A DNA stretch of 60,245 nt, taken from Mariaggregatimicrobium sp964498785. Lineage in GTDB: Bacteria > Zhuqueibacterota > Zhuqueibacteria > Thermofontimicrobiales > Thiofontviventaceae. The translations under genes and the position numbers were made by a program. Positions 8,809-18,663 of this stretch are shown here, piece after piece. The stretch covers positions 1 to 60,245 of the forward strand of contig CAZCJL010000033.1 of assembly GCA_964498785.1 (NCBI GenBank), given 5' to 3'. The first letter of the stretch is position 1. Every line of letters starts with the position of its first letter. The notes beneath the pieces are model-generated. The model did not search any database. It saw only the letters and a program-made list of their open reading frames with translations, and was not told the origin of the DNA.

Positions 8809-10052
8809 TACGATAATCCCTTCATACCAATATCAGTTCGATTATATTTGTTTTTAAACAGAATTTTATTACATGCTGAATATACATTTCTTATTGCAGA
8901 TTCCAAATCATCTGCCGCGCAAACAACATTCAAAACACGCCCACCTGATGTCACAACATTGCCATTCATTGGTTTTGTGCCTGCATGAAATACTATCGTC
9001 TCAGCGGAAACCTTATCCAGCCCGGTAATCTCAAATCCTTTTTCATATTTATTCGGATATCCACCAGACGCTAACACCACATCCACAAAATAGCCATCGT
9101 GAAATTCCATTTCAAAATCCTGCAACGTGCCATCCATGCATGATTTAATTAAAGTCAGGAAGTTGCTTTTTAAAGCCGGCAGAATCACCTCTGTTTCAGG
9201 GTCGCCAAGCCGAACGTTATATTCCAGAACTTTCGGCCCATCATCTGTAATCATCAGACCGAAGTAGATAACTCCTTTATAGTTTAATTTTTCTGCCTGA
9301 ATTCCTCTCAGCGTCGGCTGAACAATCTCATTTTCTACTTGCTTTAACAATTCGTCATCACAGAACGGAACCGGGCAATATGCGCCCATCCCGCCGGTGT
9401 TCGGCCCTTCATCACCATCATATATCGGCTTATGATCCTGGGATGGAAGAAACATTTGAATGGATTTTCCGTCAGTAAAGCCGATAATGGAAATTTCCAG
9501 TCCTTCCATTTTTTCTTCCACCAAAATCGGGGCGTCAGCGCCATAATCCCGTTTTAGCTGATTCAAATTATCTTTGGCATTTTCTACCGATGAACACACA
9601 AACACGCCTTTTCCCGCCGCAAGCCCGTCGTATTTAAACACCATATTTCCGTTCATTTTTTCAATGAGCTTTTCCGGTACATTTCCGTCATCAAATATGT
9701 GGAAATCAGCGGTTGCCACGCCATATTTCTTCATAAATTTTTTGGAATAGATTTTCGATCCTTCCAACCGGGCAGCTTCTTTATCCGGGCCAAAGACCCG
9801 GATATCCGTATCTTTAAAATAGTCCACAATTCCATCTGCCAGAGGTACTTCAGGCCCAACGACGACCAGTTCGATTTTTTTTTCTTTACAAAACTGCTTC
9901 ATTCTCTCAAAATCGGATACGCAAATATCAACATTATTTTGAGTTCCTCCGTTTCCGGGAAGTACAAAAACATTCTCCGGCTGTGTATATTGCGCCAATT
10001 TCCAGGCGATTGCGTGCTCTCTTCCCCCGGAACCGATCACAGCAATTTTCAT
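8808..10052 (-). CDS. purD: Phosphoribosylamine-glycine ligase
   Basis: ATP-grasp enzyme of purine step two, joining glycine to phosphoribosylamine. Motifs seen in order are the N-terminal MKIAVIGSGGREHAIAWKL Rossmann segment, GPEVPLADGIVDYF, KYDGLAAGKGV (ATP-grasp lysine loop) and EYNVRLGDPETEVILP (metal-binding E/N). At 414 residues it is full length. It overlaps the purB stop by four bases (ATGA) and the purN start by one base, so the three genes are translated together. Confidence 0.97.
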   Translation of the reverse strand: MKIAVIGSGGREHAIAWKLAQYTQPENVFVLPGNGGTQNNVDICVSDFERMKQFCKEKKIELVVVGPEVPLADGIVDYFKDTDIRVFGPDKEAARLEGSKIYSKKFMKKYGVATADFHIFDDGNVPEKLIEKMNGNMVFKYDGLAAGKGVFVCSSVENAKDNLNQLKRDYGADAPILVEEKMEGLEISIIGFTDGKSIQMFLPSQDHKPIYDGDEGPNTGGMGAYCPVPFCDDELLKQVENEIVQPTLRGIQAEKLNYKGVIYFGLMITDDGPKVLEYNVRLGDPETEVILPALKSNFLTLIKSCMDGTLQDFEMEFHDGYFVDVVLASGGYPNKYEKGFEITGLDKVSAETIVFHAGTKPMNGNVVTSGGRVLNVVCAADDLESAIRNVYSACNKILFKNKYNRTDIGMKGLS

Positions 10053-11422
10053 GATATGTCTCCTTTTAGTAATTCACTTTTTGCATCTTCAAGGATAAAG
10101 CTGCTTATGTCATCAGCCAGGCCAATGTAATTTCTGGGCTGCAGATCGCGGATGCGTTTTTTCGTGTTTTCCGATATGGCTAATTGATCAACAAATTCAA
10201 GGATATCTTCCTTTGTAATTTTTCTTCCCCTTGTAAAATTTTTCAGCAGTGTGTACGGATCTTTAATTCCCTCCACTTTCAGCATTGTTTGAATTGGCTC
10301 GGCAAGCAATTCCGGGCTGTTATCGAGGTCAGCAAGGCATTTTATTTCATTTACTCTTAACTTTTTCAATCCCTTAATGGATTCTGAAAAAGCAAGATAT
10401 GAGTGCGCCAGTGCCACTCCCACATTTCGAGTGACAGTGCTATCCGAAAGATCGCGTTGCATCCGGGAATGCCCTAATTTGCTCACCAACATATCCAGCA
10501 ATGCGTTGGAAATTTCAAGATTTCCTTCGCTATTTTCAAAATTAATTGGATTTACTTTGTGTGGCATTGTTGATGATCCGACTGAATCCGGGGTAGATTC
10601 CACTGTAAAATATCCCAACGTCATATAGAGCCATAAATCCCGGTCAAAATCGATGATAATATTATTCAACCGTTTCACAATGGAAAAATATTCAGCCCAG
10701 GTATCATGATCTTCAATCTGAGTTGTCGCAATATTGGGAATTAATCCCAACCGTTCCAAAAAATTGCAGGAAAAATAAAGCCAGTCATGATCAGGAAACG
10801 CGACCACTAATGCAGAAAAAGTTCCGGTTGCCCCATTCAATTTACCCAAAAACTGCAATTGCTTCAATTTTTTAAATTGTCGAATCAAGCGTGCGACATA
10901 AACAGAAATTTCCTTTCCCACCGTTGATGGAGAGGCTTTTTGCCCGTGCGTACGGCATGGAAAAGGAACCGTCTTCCAATTCTCGATCATTTCAGATAAA
11001 ATGCGAAGCAGTTCCTCAATTTTCGGAATTTGCTCATTTTCAACATAATCTTTTAAAAGCATGGTATAGGATAGATTATTCACATCTTCCGATGTTAATC
11101 CAAAATGAATCATGTTATTATTGGCAAGCTGAATTTTTTGTCGCAAAAAGACTTCGCACGCCTTCACATCATGATTTAATTTTTTTTCGATTTCTTTTAT
11201 TCCGTTATAATCTTCCTGAGAAAAATTATGTTTGGTAATATGAATACGCTCCATCTCCTGCTCAGTTAGTTTCGGAAACAGTCCTGATTTATCCAGAGCT
11301 TCAACATATTGTAATTCAACCATACACCGCATTCGCATTAGTGCGAACTCAGAAAAATACTCGCTTAGATGTTTTAATTTATCCGCGTATCGACCGTCAA
11401 GCGGTGAAATCGCACGATCCAT
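10049..11422 (-). CDS. purB: Adenylosuccinate lyase
   Basis: Fumarase/aspartase-superfamily lyase that acts twice: SAICAR to AICAR and adenylosuccinate to AMP, releasing fumarate each time. The superfamily signature loop GSSTMPHKVNPINFENSEG is at about residues 288-306 and contains the catalytic serine region. The upstream THGQKASPSTVGKE gives the second conserved block. At 457 residues it resembles the E. coli-type PurB (456). The N-terminal ISPLDGRYADKL also fits that subtype. It starts one base after purCE. Confidence 0.96.
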   Translation of the reverse strand: MDRAISPLDGRYADKLKHLSEYFSEFALMRMRCMVELQYVEALDKSGLFPKLTEQEMERIHITKHNFSQEDYNGIKEIEKKLNHDVKACEVFLRQKIQLANNNMIHFGLTSEDVNNLSYTMLLKDYVENEQIPKIEELLRILSEMIENWKTVPFPCRTHGQKASPSTVGKEISVYVARLIRQFKKLKQLQFLGKLNGATGTFSALVVAFPDHDWLYFSCNFLERLGLIPNIATTQIEDHDTWAEYFSIVKRLNNIIIDFDRDLWLYMTLGYFTVESTPDSVGSSTMPHKVNPINFENSEGNLEISNALLDMLVSKLGHSRMQRDLSDSTVTRNVGVALAHSYLAFSESIKGLKKLRVNEIKCLADLDNSPELLAEPIQTMLKVEGIKDPYTLLKNFTRGRKITKEDILEFVDQLAISENTKKRIRDLQPRNYIGLADDISSFILEDAKSELLKGDIS

Positions 11423-11423
11423 G

Positions 11424-12809
11424 TTACATTCCCCTGATTTTTTTATCGTCTTCCCGTAATTTATTTTTTACATCCTGCACTTCTTTTCTAAAAATATCCC
11501 GCAACCGCTGAATATTTAAACTGCGCAACGCCACCAGCGCTGCGGATTCCGGTTTAACCACAGTTGCCGCCGGTGTTTTTGACGGCATCATCAGCGATGA
11601 ATTGACGTTCACTAAAATGTCTGTCTGATCTTTAAATGGCGGACAGTTGATGACCGGAATCGATAGATTTGCTCCCAGCGCGCCGCCCAGTCCGTTGGAG
11701 AGTCCCGCGACCGCAATGACTGCACCAGGTTCAACAGAGTTATCATATTCAGCCATATTTATTGGAATATCTTCGCCGTTTTTGTGTGCAGACATTACCC
11801 GCATTTGCCCGAAAATATCATATCGCTCAATGACCTTTTTCATCTTCTCGCAATGTTCAAGGTCTGCCGACGATCCCATCACAATCACGACATACCCTTC
11901 TTTGATCAGTTCACTCCTGACAAGATTTTGATAAATACGATTCTTCACGTTGCTAATATCAAACGAAGGCGCCTCTCCGGTAATCATTTCAAAAAGCGAA
12001 TTATAACGGGTCGCTGCTTCGTGAACGATCTCCTGCGGTAATTCGTCAGCATACTTATCCCCGACTTTATTTTTCAGCAGATACGCTCGCACAACCTCTT
12101 TATCCATCTGAATGGCATTCTCCGGATCTTCGTTGTAATTATCTGTCATCCAGAAACGGGACGAATCCGGCGTATGAATTTCATCGATCAACACCAATTT
12201 GTCATCGATTAAACCAAATTCATATTTTGTATCCACCAGTATTAAATTGCGATCTGCCAGATATTCTTCGGCTCGCTTGAACAACTGTAGCGAAATCTCT
12301 TCCATCTGTTCATAAATATTCGCGTCAACCCAACCCTGTTCAATAATTTCTGTGGGGCTGATCTCGCGGTCAGATTCTTCTTTTGTGGTCGGGGTTAATA
12401 ACAGTTCAGGGAATCGACGGTGTTTTTTCAAATTATCGCCGACTTTAATTCCGGAGAACTCCCGCTTCCCTTTGCTGTAATTTCGCCACATGGACCCGGT
12501 CAGGTACGCTCGAACAATCATTTCAATCCGAATGGGTTTTGCCTCGCGAACCAACGAAATATTGGGATCGATCACCTCGATGAGATGGTTATCAATAATA
12601 TCCCGTGTTTTTTCGAACCAGAAACTGGCGATTCCGTTTAAAACAGCGCCCTTTCCGGGGATTGGTGTTTTCAAGACTTTATCAAACGCGGAAACACGGT
12701 CTGTCGCCACGATCATTCTGGTACCCGGATTAATCCGAAAACTTTCTCTGACTTTTCCGGAGTGAATTTTTTGTATTTGCGGGGTTGTTAAATTTTCAAT
12801 ATAATTCAT
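11424..12809 (-). CDS. purCE: Fused SAICAR synthetase and class II AIR carboxylase (PAICS-like)
   Basis: Two enzymes in one 461-residue chain. Residues 1 to about 290 are SAICAR synthetase: SGKVRESFRI near the start, then RAYLTGSMWRNYSKG and LVDTKYEFGL. From about residue 303 a PurE domain begins with VVIVMGSSADLEHCEKMKK. The PurE part has SAHK rather than the SAHRTP of bacterial class I mutases, plus VAVAGLSNGLGGALGAN and NCPPF. These features match class II AIR carboxylase of animals and some bacteria, which uses CO2 directly and needs no PurK. No purK exists in this otherwise complete operon, which agrees. Domain order is that of vertebrate PAICS. Confidence 0.93.
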   Translation of the reverse strand: MNYIENLTTPQIQKIHSGKVRESFRINPGTRMIVATDRVSAFDKVLKTPIPGKGAVLNGIASFWFEKTRDIIDNHLIEVIDPNISLVREAKPIRIEMIVRAYLTGSMWRNYSKGKREFSGIKVGDNLKKHRRFPELLLTPTTKEESDREISPTEIIEQGWVDANIYEQMEEISLQLFKRAEEYLADRNLILVDTKYEFGLIDDKLVLIDEIHTPDSSRFWMTDNYNEDPENAIQMDKEVVRAYLLKNKVGDKYADELPQEIVHEAATRYNSLFEMITGEAPSFDISNVKNRIYQNLVRSELIKEGYVVIVMGSSADLEHCEKMKKVIERYDIFGQMRVMSAHKNGEDIPINMAEYDNSVEPGAVIAVAGLSNGLGGALGANLSIPVINCPPFKDQTDILVNVNSSLMMPSKTPAATVVKPESAALVALRSLNIQRLRDIFRKEVQDVKNKLREDDKKIRGM

Positions 12810-12848
12810 AACATCCTCTTTAATTTCTTTTTGTGAGTATTCATTTAT

Positions 12849-14456
12849 TTAATGCTTAAAATGTCGAATTCCTGTAAATACCATCGCAATTCCTGTCTCG
12901 TTGCAGCGGCGGATCACAGCTTTGTCGCGCATGGAACCACCGGGCTGAAATATTGTTTTGATTCCGTATTGCGCACACAGGTCGATATTATCCGGGAACG
13001 GGAAAAAAGCATCAGAGATCAAATACGCATCGCCCATTTTTTCATCGATGTGCTTTTCCAGTTCTGTTTCATCTCCGCTGTACTCCATTTCCAGATTTTC
13101 GCGACTTCGTTTCAGTGCAAGTTCGGTGGAATTGACGCGGTTTGGCTGGCCACAGCCCATGCCTAACATTTGAAACACGCCGTTCTCTGTTTTCCGCACC
13201 ACAGCGATGGCATTCGATTTCAACTGGCGAACGGCAATCATTCCGAAGTCCACCAATGCCTCATCAACGTCCGGCTTCACATCGGTCACCAGATCAAACG
13301 CATCTCTCAATTTACGATCCGGGTCCTGTACTAACAGCGAGTTGAAATACACTCTGATATCAGCGTCCGGATTCAATTCTGCAGGATCGTACTTAATGAC
13401 TCTCAAATTTTTATGTTGAAATAAATATTCTTTGGCATCATCCGAGAAGTCAGGTGCGACGACCACTTCCACGAATTTGCGTTTCATTTTATCTTCGTGA
13501 TCGAAATCCAGAAATTCAGCGGTCTTCCGCTCCACCGGTCGGTTAAATGCGATCACCGATCCGAACGCAGACACCGGATCGCCGGCCCAGGCTCTTTCAA
13601 ATACATCTCGCTGGTTAGTTCCCCCGGCAAGTCCGCAGGGATTGGCGTGTTTGATAATGGAACAGCCAACACTTTTCAGATCTTTCACAGCCTCGATTGC
13701 CGCGTTAATATCACCAATATTGTTAAATGATATTTCCTTTCCGTGAAGTACCTCCATATCGTACAAAGAGCTTTCCGCATCGTTCTTTCGCAGGAACATC
13801 GCCTGCTGGTGCGAATTTTCACCGTAACGCAGCGTTTTGGGCATGGAATACGCCAGCCTGACGGAATAGTCGCCTGCTTCGCGATCCATTGTTTCGGCGA
13901 TCATCGAATCGTAATCCGCAGTATGATTAAACGCCTTGCGCATTAACCGATGTCGTGTGTCCTCTGAAATTGCGCCGTCGTTTTGTTTCAGCTCTTCCTC
14001 GATTGCCGCGTAATCAGCAGCGTTCGTTACAACAGCCACATATTTGAAATTCTTGGCAGCCGCCCGGATCATGGTCGGTCCGCCAATATCGATATTTTCG
14101 ATGAGCGTATCAAAATCAGCGCCTTCATCCCGGACTTTTTTGAAAGGATACAGATTGCACACCACCATATCGATGGACTGAATACCAAGCTGTATCGCTT
14201 CTTCTTTGTCCTTTTCACGATTGAACAGCAACGCAGACTCGATCTCGAACGAAATTGTTTTCATCCGACCGCCAAATGCTTCCGGATTTCCGGTAACTGC
14301 AGAAATATCGATAACATCGATCCCTGCACGCTCCAGTGCCTTCTTTGTGCCACCGGTGGAAATGATTTCGCAGCCAAAGTTCTTTAATGTTTTAGCTAAA
14401 GATTCTATTCCGGCTTTATCGGAAACGCTCATCAGGACTCGTTTTATTTTTATCAT
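12849..14456 (-). CDS. purH: AICAR transformylase/IMP cyclohydrolase
   Basis: Bifunctional enzyme of the last two steps to IMP. The N-terminal MGS-like cyclohydrolase domain (about 1-195) begins with RVLMSVSDKAGIESL and contains ISTGGTKKAL. The rest is the formyltransferase, with the catalytic Lys-His in SIIKHANPCGLAGG near residue 265 and the conserved RQLKSNAIAVV. At 535 residues it is complete. It is separated from purQ upstream by 327 bases that hold an inverted-repeat element, the only large gap in the operon, and from purCE downstream by 39 bases. Confidence 0.97.
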   Translation of the reverse strand: MIKIKRVLMSVSDKAGIESLAKTLKNFGCEIISTGGTKKALERAGIDVIDISAVTGNPEAFGGRMKTISFEIESALLFNREKDKEEAIQLGIQSIDMVVCNLYPFKKVRDEGADFDTLIENIDIGGPTMIRAAAKNFKYVAVVTNAADYAAIEEELKQNDGAISEDTRHRLMRKAFNHTADYDSMIAETMDREAGDYSVRLAYSMPKTLRYGENSHQQAMFLRKNDAESSLYDMEVLHGKEISFNNIGDINAAIEAVKDLKSVGCSIIKHANPCGLAGGTNQRDVFERAWAGDPVSAFGSVIAFNRPVERKTAEFLDFDHEDKMKRKFVEVVVAPDFSDDAKEYLFQHKNLRVIKYDPAELNPDADIRVYFNSLLVQDPDRKLRDAFDLVTDVKPDVDEALVDFGMIAVRQLKSNAIAVVRKTENGVFQMLGMGCGQPNRVNSTELALKRSRENLEMEYSGDETELEKHIDEKMGDAYLISDAFFPFPDNIDLCAQYGIKTIFQPGGSMRDKAVIRRCNETGIAMVFTGIRHFKH

Positions 14457-14783
14457 GTTATTTTCCTCTTTGCATGAAATTTATTGGTTTCAAACTTCAT
14501 TTTTCATGACATCCATAAAGGGATTCCAATCCAGACCGGAGTGCAGCCCCTTTACAGGCTGTCCAGGAACTTTGGTATTTCGGAAAAACCCTTGCGAAGG
14601 TTTCGCATTAATACAATATATAGAGAATTTCGTGAATTTATTTCAATATACAGCTTGTCCCATTTTAAAAAACCTTCGCAAGGGTCGTTCATGGACAGGT
14701 TCTTTATGTGCTGCCTCTCCGTGAGCCAAAATTCCAATCTTAAATACGTGCAATCCTTAAAGGACTTGCACTCCAAATAACAC
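14457..14783. repeat. Imperfect inverted-repeat element inserted between purQ and purH
   Basis: The 327-base gap contains nested inverted repeats. The inner arms ACCCTTGCGAAGGTTT (about 14588-14602) and AAACCTTCGCAAGGGT (about 14670-14685) match exactly. The middle arms CTGTCCAGGAAC and GTTCATGGACAG differ at one base. The outer arms GGAGTGCA-CCTTTA (from 14538) pair with TAAAGGACTTGCACTCC (to 14774). The symmetry runs over about 235 bases, like a small MITE-type or palindromic intergenic element. Short reading frames inside are not convincing genes. Because the operon continues on both sides, readthrough or a separate promoter must serve purH onward. Confidence 0.65.
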
Positions 14784-15605
14784 CTAATTCCTGTCCCCGG
14801 AAATCTCCTTCACAATATTCCTGAAAATCTTCAACCCATCCCCGTCATCATCACCAGCACGCTCTCGCAACTGTCCCCAGTTCGGATGATTGAAAATGGA
14901 CGTAAATGCCTCCGGATGCGGCATCAGTCCGAATATGTGCCCGGATTTATTGGTCAACGCAGCGCAATTTAAATCCGAGCCATTGGGATTCATCGGGTAT
15001 TCAGAGGTCACATTGCCGTTCGGATCACAATAGCTGAGACAATTCAATGAATTCGCCAGAATTTCTTCCTGCACCTGTTGGCCTTTAAACAGCAACTTTC
15101 CTTCACCATGACGAACCGGCAACTGGATCAAATCAATTCCATTTAAAAACGGCGTGTTAGAGTCGGGATTCACTTTGCAGGTGATCCAGCGATCTTCAAA
15201 TTTGCCGGAGTCGTTATATGTCAACGTCACCTGTTGTGACCGATCTTCGGTTGTGTCCGGCAGCAGTCCGGTTTTTACCAGTACCTGAAATCCATTGCAA
15301 ATACCCAATATGTATTTGCCATCTCCTATAAATTTATCAATTTCATCCATAAAGGATTTACCGGTGGTGGTTTTCTTGTATTTCAGTTTATTTGCAAGAA
15401 CCTTTGCCGCGGCAATATCATCGCCAAAAGAAAATCCACCGGGAAAATTAATCACATCGTATTCGTGAATGGAACATTTTTCATTGAACACATCATTTAA
15501 ATGAATTATATCGGCTTCGGCTCCGGCAAGCCGATAAGCTGCCGCAGTCTCTTCTTCACAATTGATACCAAAACCGGTTAAAACAAGTGCACGCACGTTT
15601 TTCAT
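14784..15605 (-). CDS. purQ: FGAM synthase glutaminase subunit
   Basis: Class I glutamine amidotransferase that feeds ammonia to PurL (FGAR to FGAM). The chain starts MKNVRALVLTGFG at 15605; an in-frame extension to 15704 would overlap purL and is not needed. The nucleophile elbow YILGICNGFQVLVKTG carries the catalytic Cys, and GLMPHPEAFTS near the C-terminus carries the His/Glu of the triad. At 273 residues it is longer than the usual stand-alone PurQ (about 230), closer to the glutaminase domain of the large fused PurL. It begins 23 bases after the purL stop. Confidence 0.93.
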   Translation of the reverse strand: MKNVRALVLTGFGINCEEETAAAYRLAGAEADIIHLNDVFNEKCSIHEYDVINFPGGFSFGDDIAAAKVLANKLKYKKTTTGKSFMDEIDKFIGDGKYILGICNGFQVLVKTGLLPDTTEDRSQQVTLTYNDSGKFEDRWITCKVNPDSNTPFLNGIDLIQLPVRHGEGKLLFKGQQVQEEILANSLNCLSYCDPNGNVTSEYPMNPNGSDLNCAALTNKSGHIFGLMPHPEAFTSIFNHPNWGQLRERAGDDDGDGLKIFRNIVKEISGDRN

Positions 15606-15628
15606 TTTATACCTGCATAAATTTTTTG

Positions 15629-18622
15629 TTAAAATTGCAAACCACCTCTCCAGGCAGTTAAAAGTTTTTGGACTGGCAGATTGACTATTTCCTTTCCTGC
15701 CCAATGCATTCGGAAATCAGGTTTTGATGTGACTGTTCCTAAAAAAGTACAATCATTGCCAAACAGTTCTTCAAAATCATCCTTGTGCCGGGGTGATATT
15801 GAGACGATGAACCGGGAATGCGATTCTGAAAAGAGCGTAGTATTTACGTCCAGTGCATCGTTTGTCATATCGACTTCTATTCCAAAATTGCCGCCAAAGG
15901 CTGATTCTGCAAGTGCCACAGCCAGGCCCCCATCTGAAAGATCGTGACATGAGCGGATCAATTTACGATCATTTGCCTGCATTATTTTCTGATAAATCCG
16001 TATGGCATCGTCCCGGCGAACGATTGGGACGTTTGCCCCGATTTCATCAAACAAATGATAAAACTCCGAGCCGCCAAGCTCGTTATACGTTTTCCCGATT
16101 TGATAGATCAGGTCATCTTCTTTTTTGAATTCAGCGGTGACTGTTTCGCGGATATCTTCAATTTTAGCAACCACGGAATAAAGAATTGTCGGCGGAACCG
16201 AGATTTTCACACCGTCGCCCACAAAATCATTTTTCATGGAGTCTTTTCCGGATGTCATCGGGATGTTGAAAAAAATAGCGCTTTCGTAAAGTGCGTCGCA
16301 CATCCGAACGAGTTGTGCCAGTTTATATTTGCCATCCGGATTTGTGCGCTCGTTATAAGCAGAATCAGGGACACAGAAATTATCATTCACAGACCAGAAT
16401 CGGTTACCCGGGTTTTGGGTATCCGGCAATTTCCCGCCAATCGCAATAATCTGACGAATGGCTTCGTCAAATGCACCGGCAGACATCTGGTAGGCGTCGA
16501 TATCGCCGTAGCGCGGGATAATTCCATTCGAGATTGCAACGCCAGCATAAGAATCAAAATCCAATCGCATTACCGCGGCATCCTGGGGTGCGAAACCAGC
16601 CGGCCCCATCAACGGTTTGACAACCGTCTTCCCTTTCACCTCGTGATCGTAGCGCCGAATGACTGATTCCTTGGAACAGATATTCAAACTTCCCATTAAT
16701 TTCAGCAAAATTTCATTATAATCATTGATATCGGGCAATTTCGGTTCATTTCGTTTTGGCGCTTTCCATTCAGCCTCCATCGTCTTTTTGGGAACTGCAT
16801 CATGCAAAAATTTCAAACTTAGATACGCCACTTTTTTTCCGGCATACCGGACATCCAAAACACCGCTGTTTGTAAATTCACCAATATCCGTCACTTCTAC
16901 TTCATACTCTTTTGCCATTGCAAAAAGTTGCTCCACATGTTTCGGCTTGACCACGAACGTCATTCGTTCCTGAGATTCAGAGACAAATATTTCCCAGGGT
17001 TTCAGACCGGAGTATTTTAGGGGAACACGTTCCAGCCGAACAATTGCGCCGCCACTGATTCTGGCCAATTCTCCCACCGACGAAGACAAACCACCGGCGC
17101 CGTTATCTGTGGAACATTTGATTAATCCTTCGTGACTGGCTTTTTCCATGAAATCACTCATCAATTTCTGAGTAATGGGACTGCCGATTTGCACTGCTGA
17201 GCGCGGGGAATGCTCGTCAATTTCCGCTGAGGAGAATGTCGCACCGTGAATCCCGTCCTTTCCGACTCGACCGCCAGCCATGATGATGCGATCTCCGGCA
17301 TGTATCTCCTTTTCCCAGGATTTCCGACCTTTGTAATGCGCTGGCATCACGGCGCCTGTGCCACAATAAACCAGCGGCTTTCCGCTGTAACGCTCATCAA
17401 AAATAATGGACCCGTTGACTGTGGGAATACCTGATTTATTGCCCCCATCCTCGATTCCCTTTACCACCCCGGCCATAATTCGTCGCGGATGAAGCTGTCC
17501 CTTTAGTAATTTACCTGAATAATACGGCGACCCAAAACAAAGCACATTTGTATTGAACAGGAATCGCCCGCCGCCAATACCTGTTCCCAGCGGATCGCGA
17601 TTGACTCCCACAATCCCGGTCAATGCACCGCCATACGGATCGAGTGCGGACGGGGAATTGTGCGTTTCCACCTTCCAGATAAAAACACGCTCATCATCAA
17701 TTTTGACCACACCGGCGTTGTCGGAAAATACTTTTAACAGCCAGTTGTTGCCCGATTCTTCAAGGCGGGACTGAATCTCCGAAGTAGCTTTCTTGATATA
17801 TGTATTGAACAGCGAATCGATGGTTTTCTCTTTGCCACTATCCAAATCCTTGTAGTGAATAATCGCATTAAATTCCTTGTGTTTACAATGTTCAGACCAG
17901 GTTTGCGCCAGAACTTCAAGCTCGCAATCAGTGGGCAATTCCGGTAATCCCTCGTCTCGTCGCTGTTTTTGAATATTCTGATCTTTATAATACGCCTGAA
18001 TCGTTTTCATCTCTTTCAAATCAAGCGAAAGCAACATTCTGCGGGAGAGATTGAGCAATGCTTCGTCATCGATGAAAATATTTACCGTATCCGCGGATTT
18101 TTCCGGAGTCACATGGACTGTTGGCACATAATTAAGTTTACCGTTAAAATGACCATACTGAAAATGGTTGATCAAATTATTACCTAATAAATCTTCGGCA
18201 ATTTTTTGCAGTGTTTCATCGGTGAGCGCTTTTTCAAAATAATAGATTTCATGTGTAAAAATTCGCTGAGTTTCCGTATCCATATCGATATTAAGCAGAT
18301 CACACAATGCTTTCTGCGCCGAAGTTCCCTCATCATCCGTGACGCCCGGTAATTTGGAAACAATAGCATGTGAGTTGTATTTAGTGTTTTGATACAGATT
18401 ATTTATATAAACATCATGGATTACTGCATCCCGCAGCGCTTCATTGGCAAATTGATTTATTTGATCTTCATTAAGATCGTAAAGAACGGAAAATATTTTG
18501 CCAATTCGGACAGCGCCGGTCTCGATGTTTAAATATTTTTTCGCGCCTTCTGAAACAGCATGACCGGCTGCATCAAATACCGATTCTTTTAACTGCAACT
18601 GAATATGATTAATTTTTTCCAT
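15629..18622 (-). CDS. purL: FGAM synthase, PurS-like region fused to PurL
   Basis: Synthetase part of the fourth purine step (FGAR plus ATP and ammonia to FGAM). At 997 residues it is intermediate between small PurL (about 730) and the E. coli large form (about 1295). Residues 1-80 look like PurS (KESVFDAAGHAV, VRIGKIFSVLYDL), and a second PurS-like half follows near 115-155. The catalytic core starts around residue 210 with CELEVLAQTWSEHCKHKEFN and includes ETHNSPSALDPYGGALTG. The C-terminal glutaminase of the large form is absent; it is supplied by the adjacent purQ. The operon therefore needs no separate purS. Confidence 0.93.
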   Translation of the reverse strand: MEKINHIQLQLKESVFDAAGHAVSEGAKKYLNIETGAVRIGKIFSVLYDLNEDQINQFANEALRDAVIHDVYINNLYQNTKYNSHAIVSKLPGVTDDEGTSAQKALCDLLNIDMDTETQRIFTHEIYYFEKALTDETLQKIAEDLLGNNLINHFQYGHFNGKLNYVPTVHVTPEKSADTVNIFIDDEALLNLSRRMLLSLDLKEMKTIQAYYKDQNIQKQRRDEGLPELPTDCELEVLAQTWSEHCKHKEFNAIIHYKDLDSGKEKTIDSLFNTYIKKATSEIQSRLEESGNNWLLKVFSDNAGVVKIDDERVFIWKVETHNSPSALDPYGGALTGIVGVNRDPLGTGIGGGRFLFNTNVLCFGSPYYSGKLLKGQLHPRRIMAGVVKGIEDGGNKSGIPTVNGSIIFDERYSGKPLVYCGTGAVMPAHYKGRKSWEKEIHAGDRIIMAGGRVGKDGIHGATFSSAEIDEHSPRSAVQIGSPITQKLMSDFMEKASHEGLIKCSTDNGAGGLSSSVGELARISGGAIVRLERVPLKYSGLKPWEIFVSESQERMTFVVKPKHVEQLFAMAKEYEVEVTDIGEFTNSGVLDVRYAGKKVAYLSLKFLHDAVPKKTMEAEWKAPKRNEPKLPDINDYNEILLKLMGSLNICSKESVIRRYDHEVKGKTVVKPLMGPAGFAPQDAAVMRLDFDSYAGVAISNGIIPRYGDIDAYQMSAGAFDEAIRQIIAIGGKLPDTQNPGNRFWSVNDNFCVPDSAYNERTNPDGKYKLAQLVRMCDALYESAIFFNIPMTSGKDSMKNDFVGDGVKISVPPTILYSVVAKIEDIRETVTAEFKKEDDLIYQIGKTYNELGGSEFYHLFDEIGANVPIVRRDDAIRIYQKIMQANDRKLIRSCHDLSDGGLAVALAESAFGGNFGIEVDMTNDALDVNTTLFSESHSRFIVSISPRHKDDFEELFGNDCTFLGTVTSKPDFRMHWAGKEIVNLPVQKLLTAWRGGLQF

Positions 18623-18663
18623 ATTATTATTTGATTTTTTTATGTGAGGTTTAAACAGGAAAT

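Noticed and set aside
14484..14780. Short frames inside the purQ-purH gap as a possible small gene
   Set aside because: The sequence symmetry is explained by inverted repeats, and no frame has a ribosome site or recognisable product.
15606..15704. 33-residue N-terminal extension of purQ
   Set aside because: It overlaps the end of purL and is unlike any PurQ; MKNVRALVL is the proper start.
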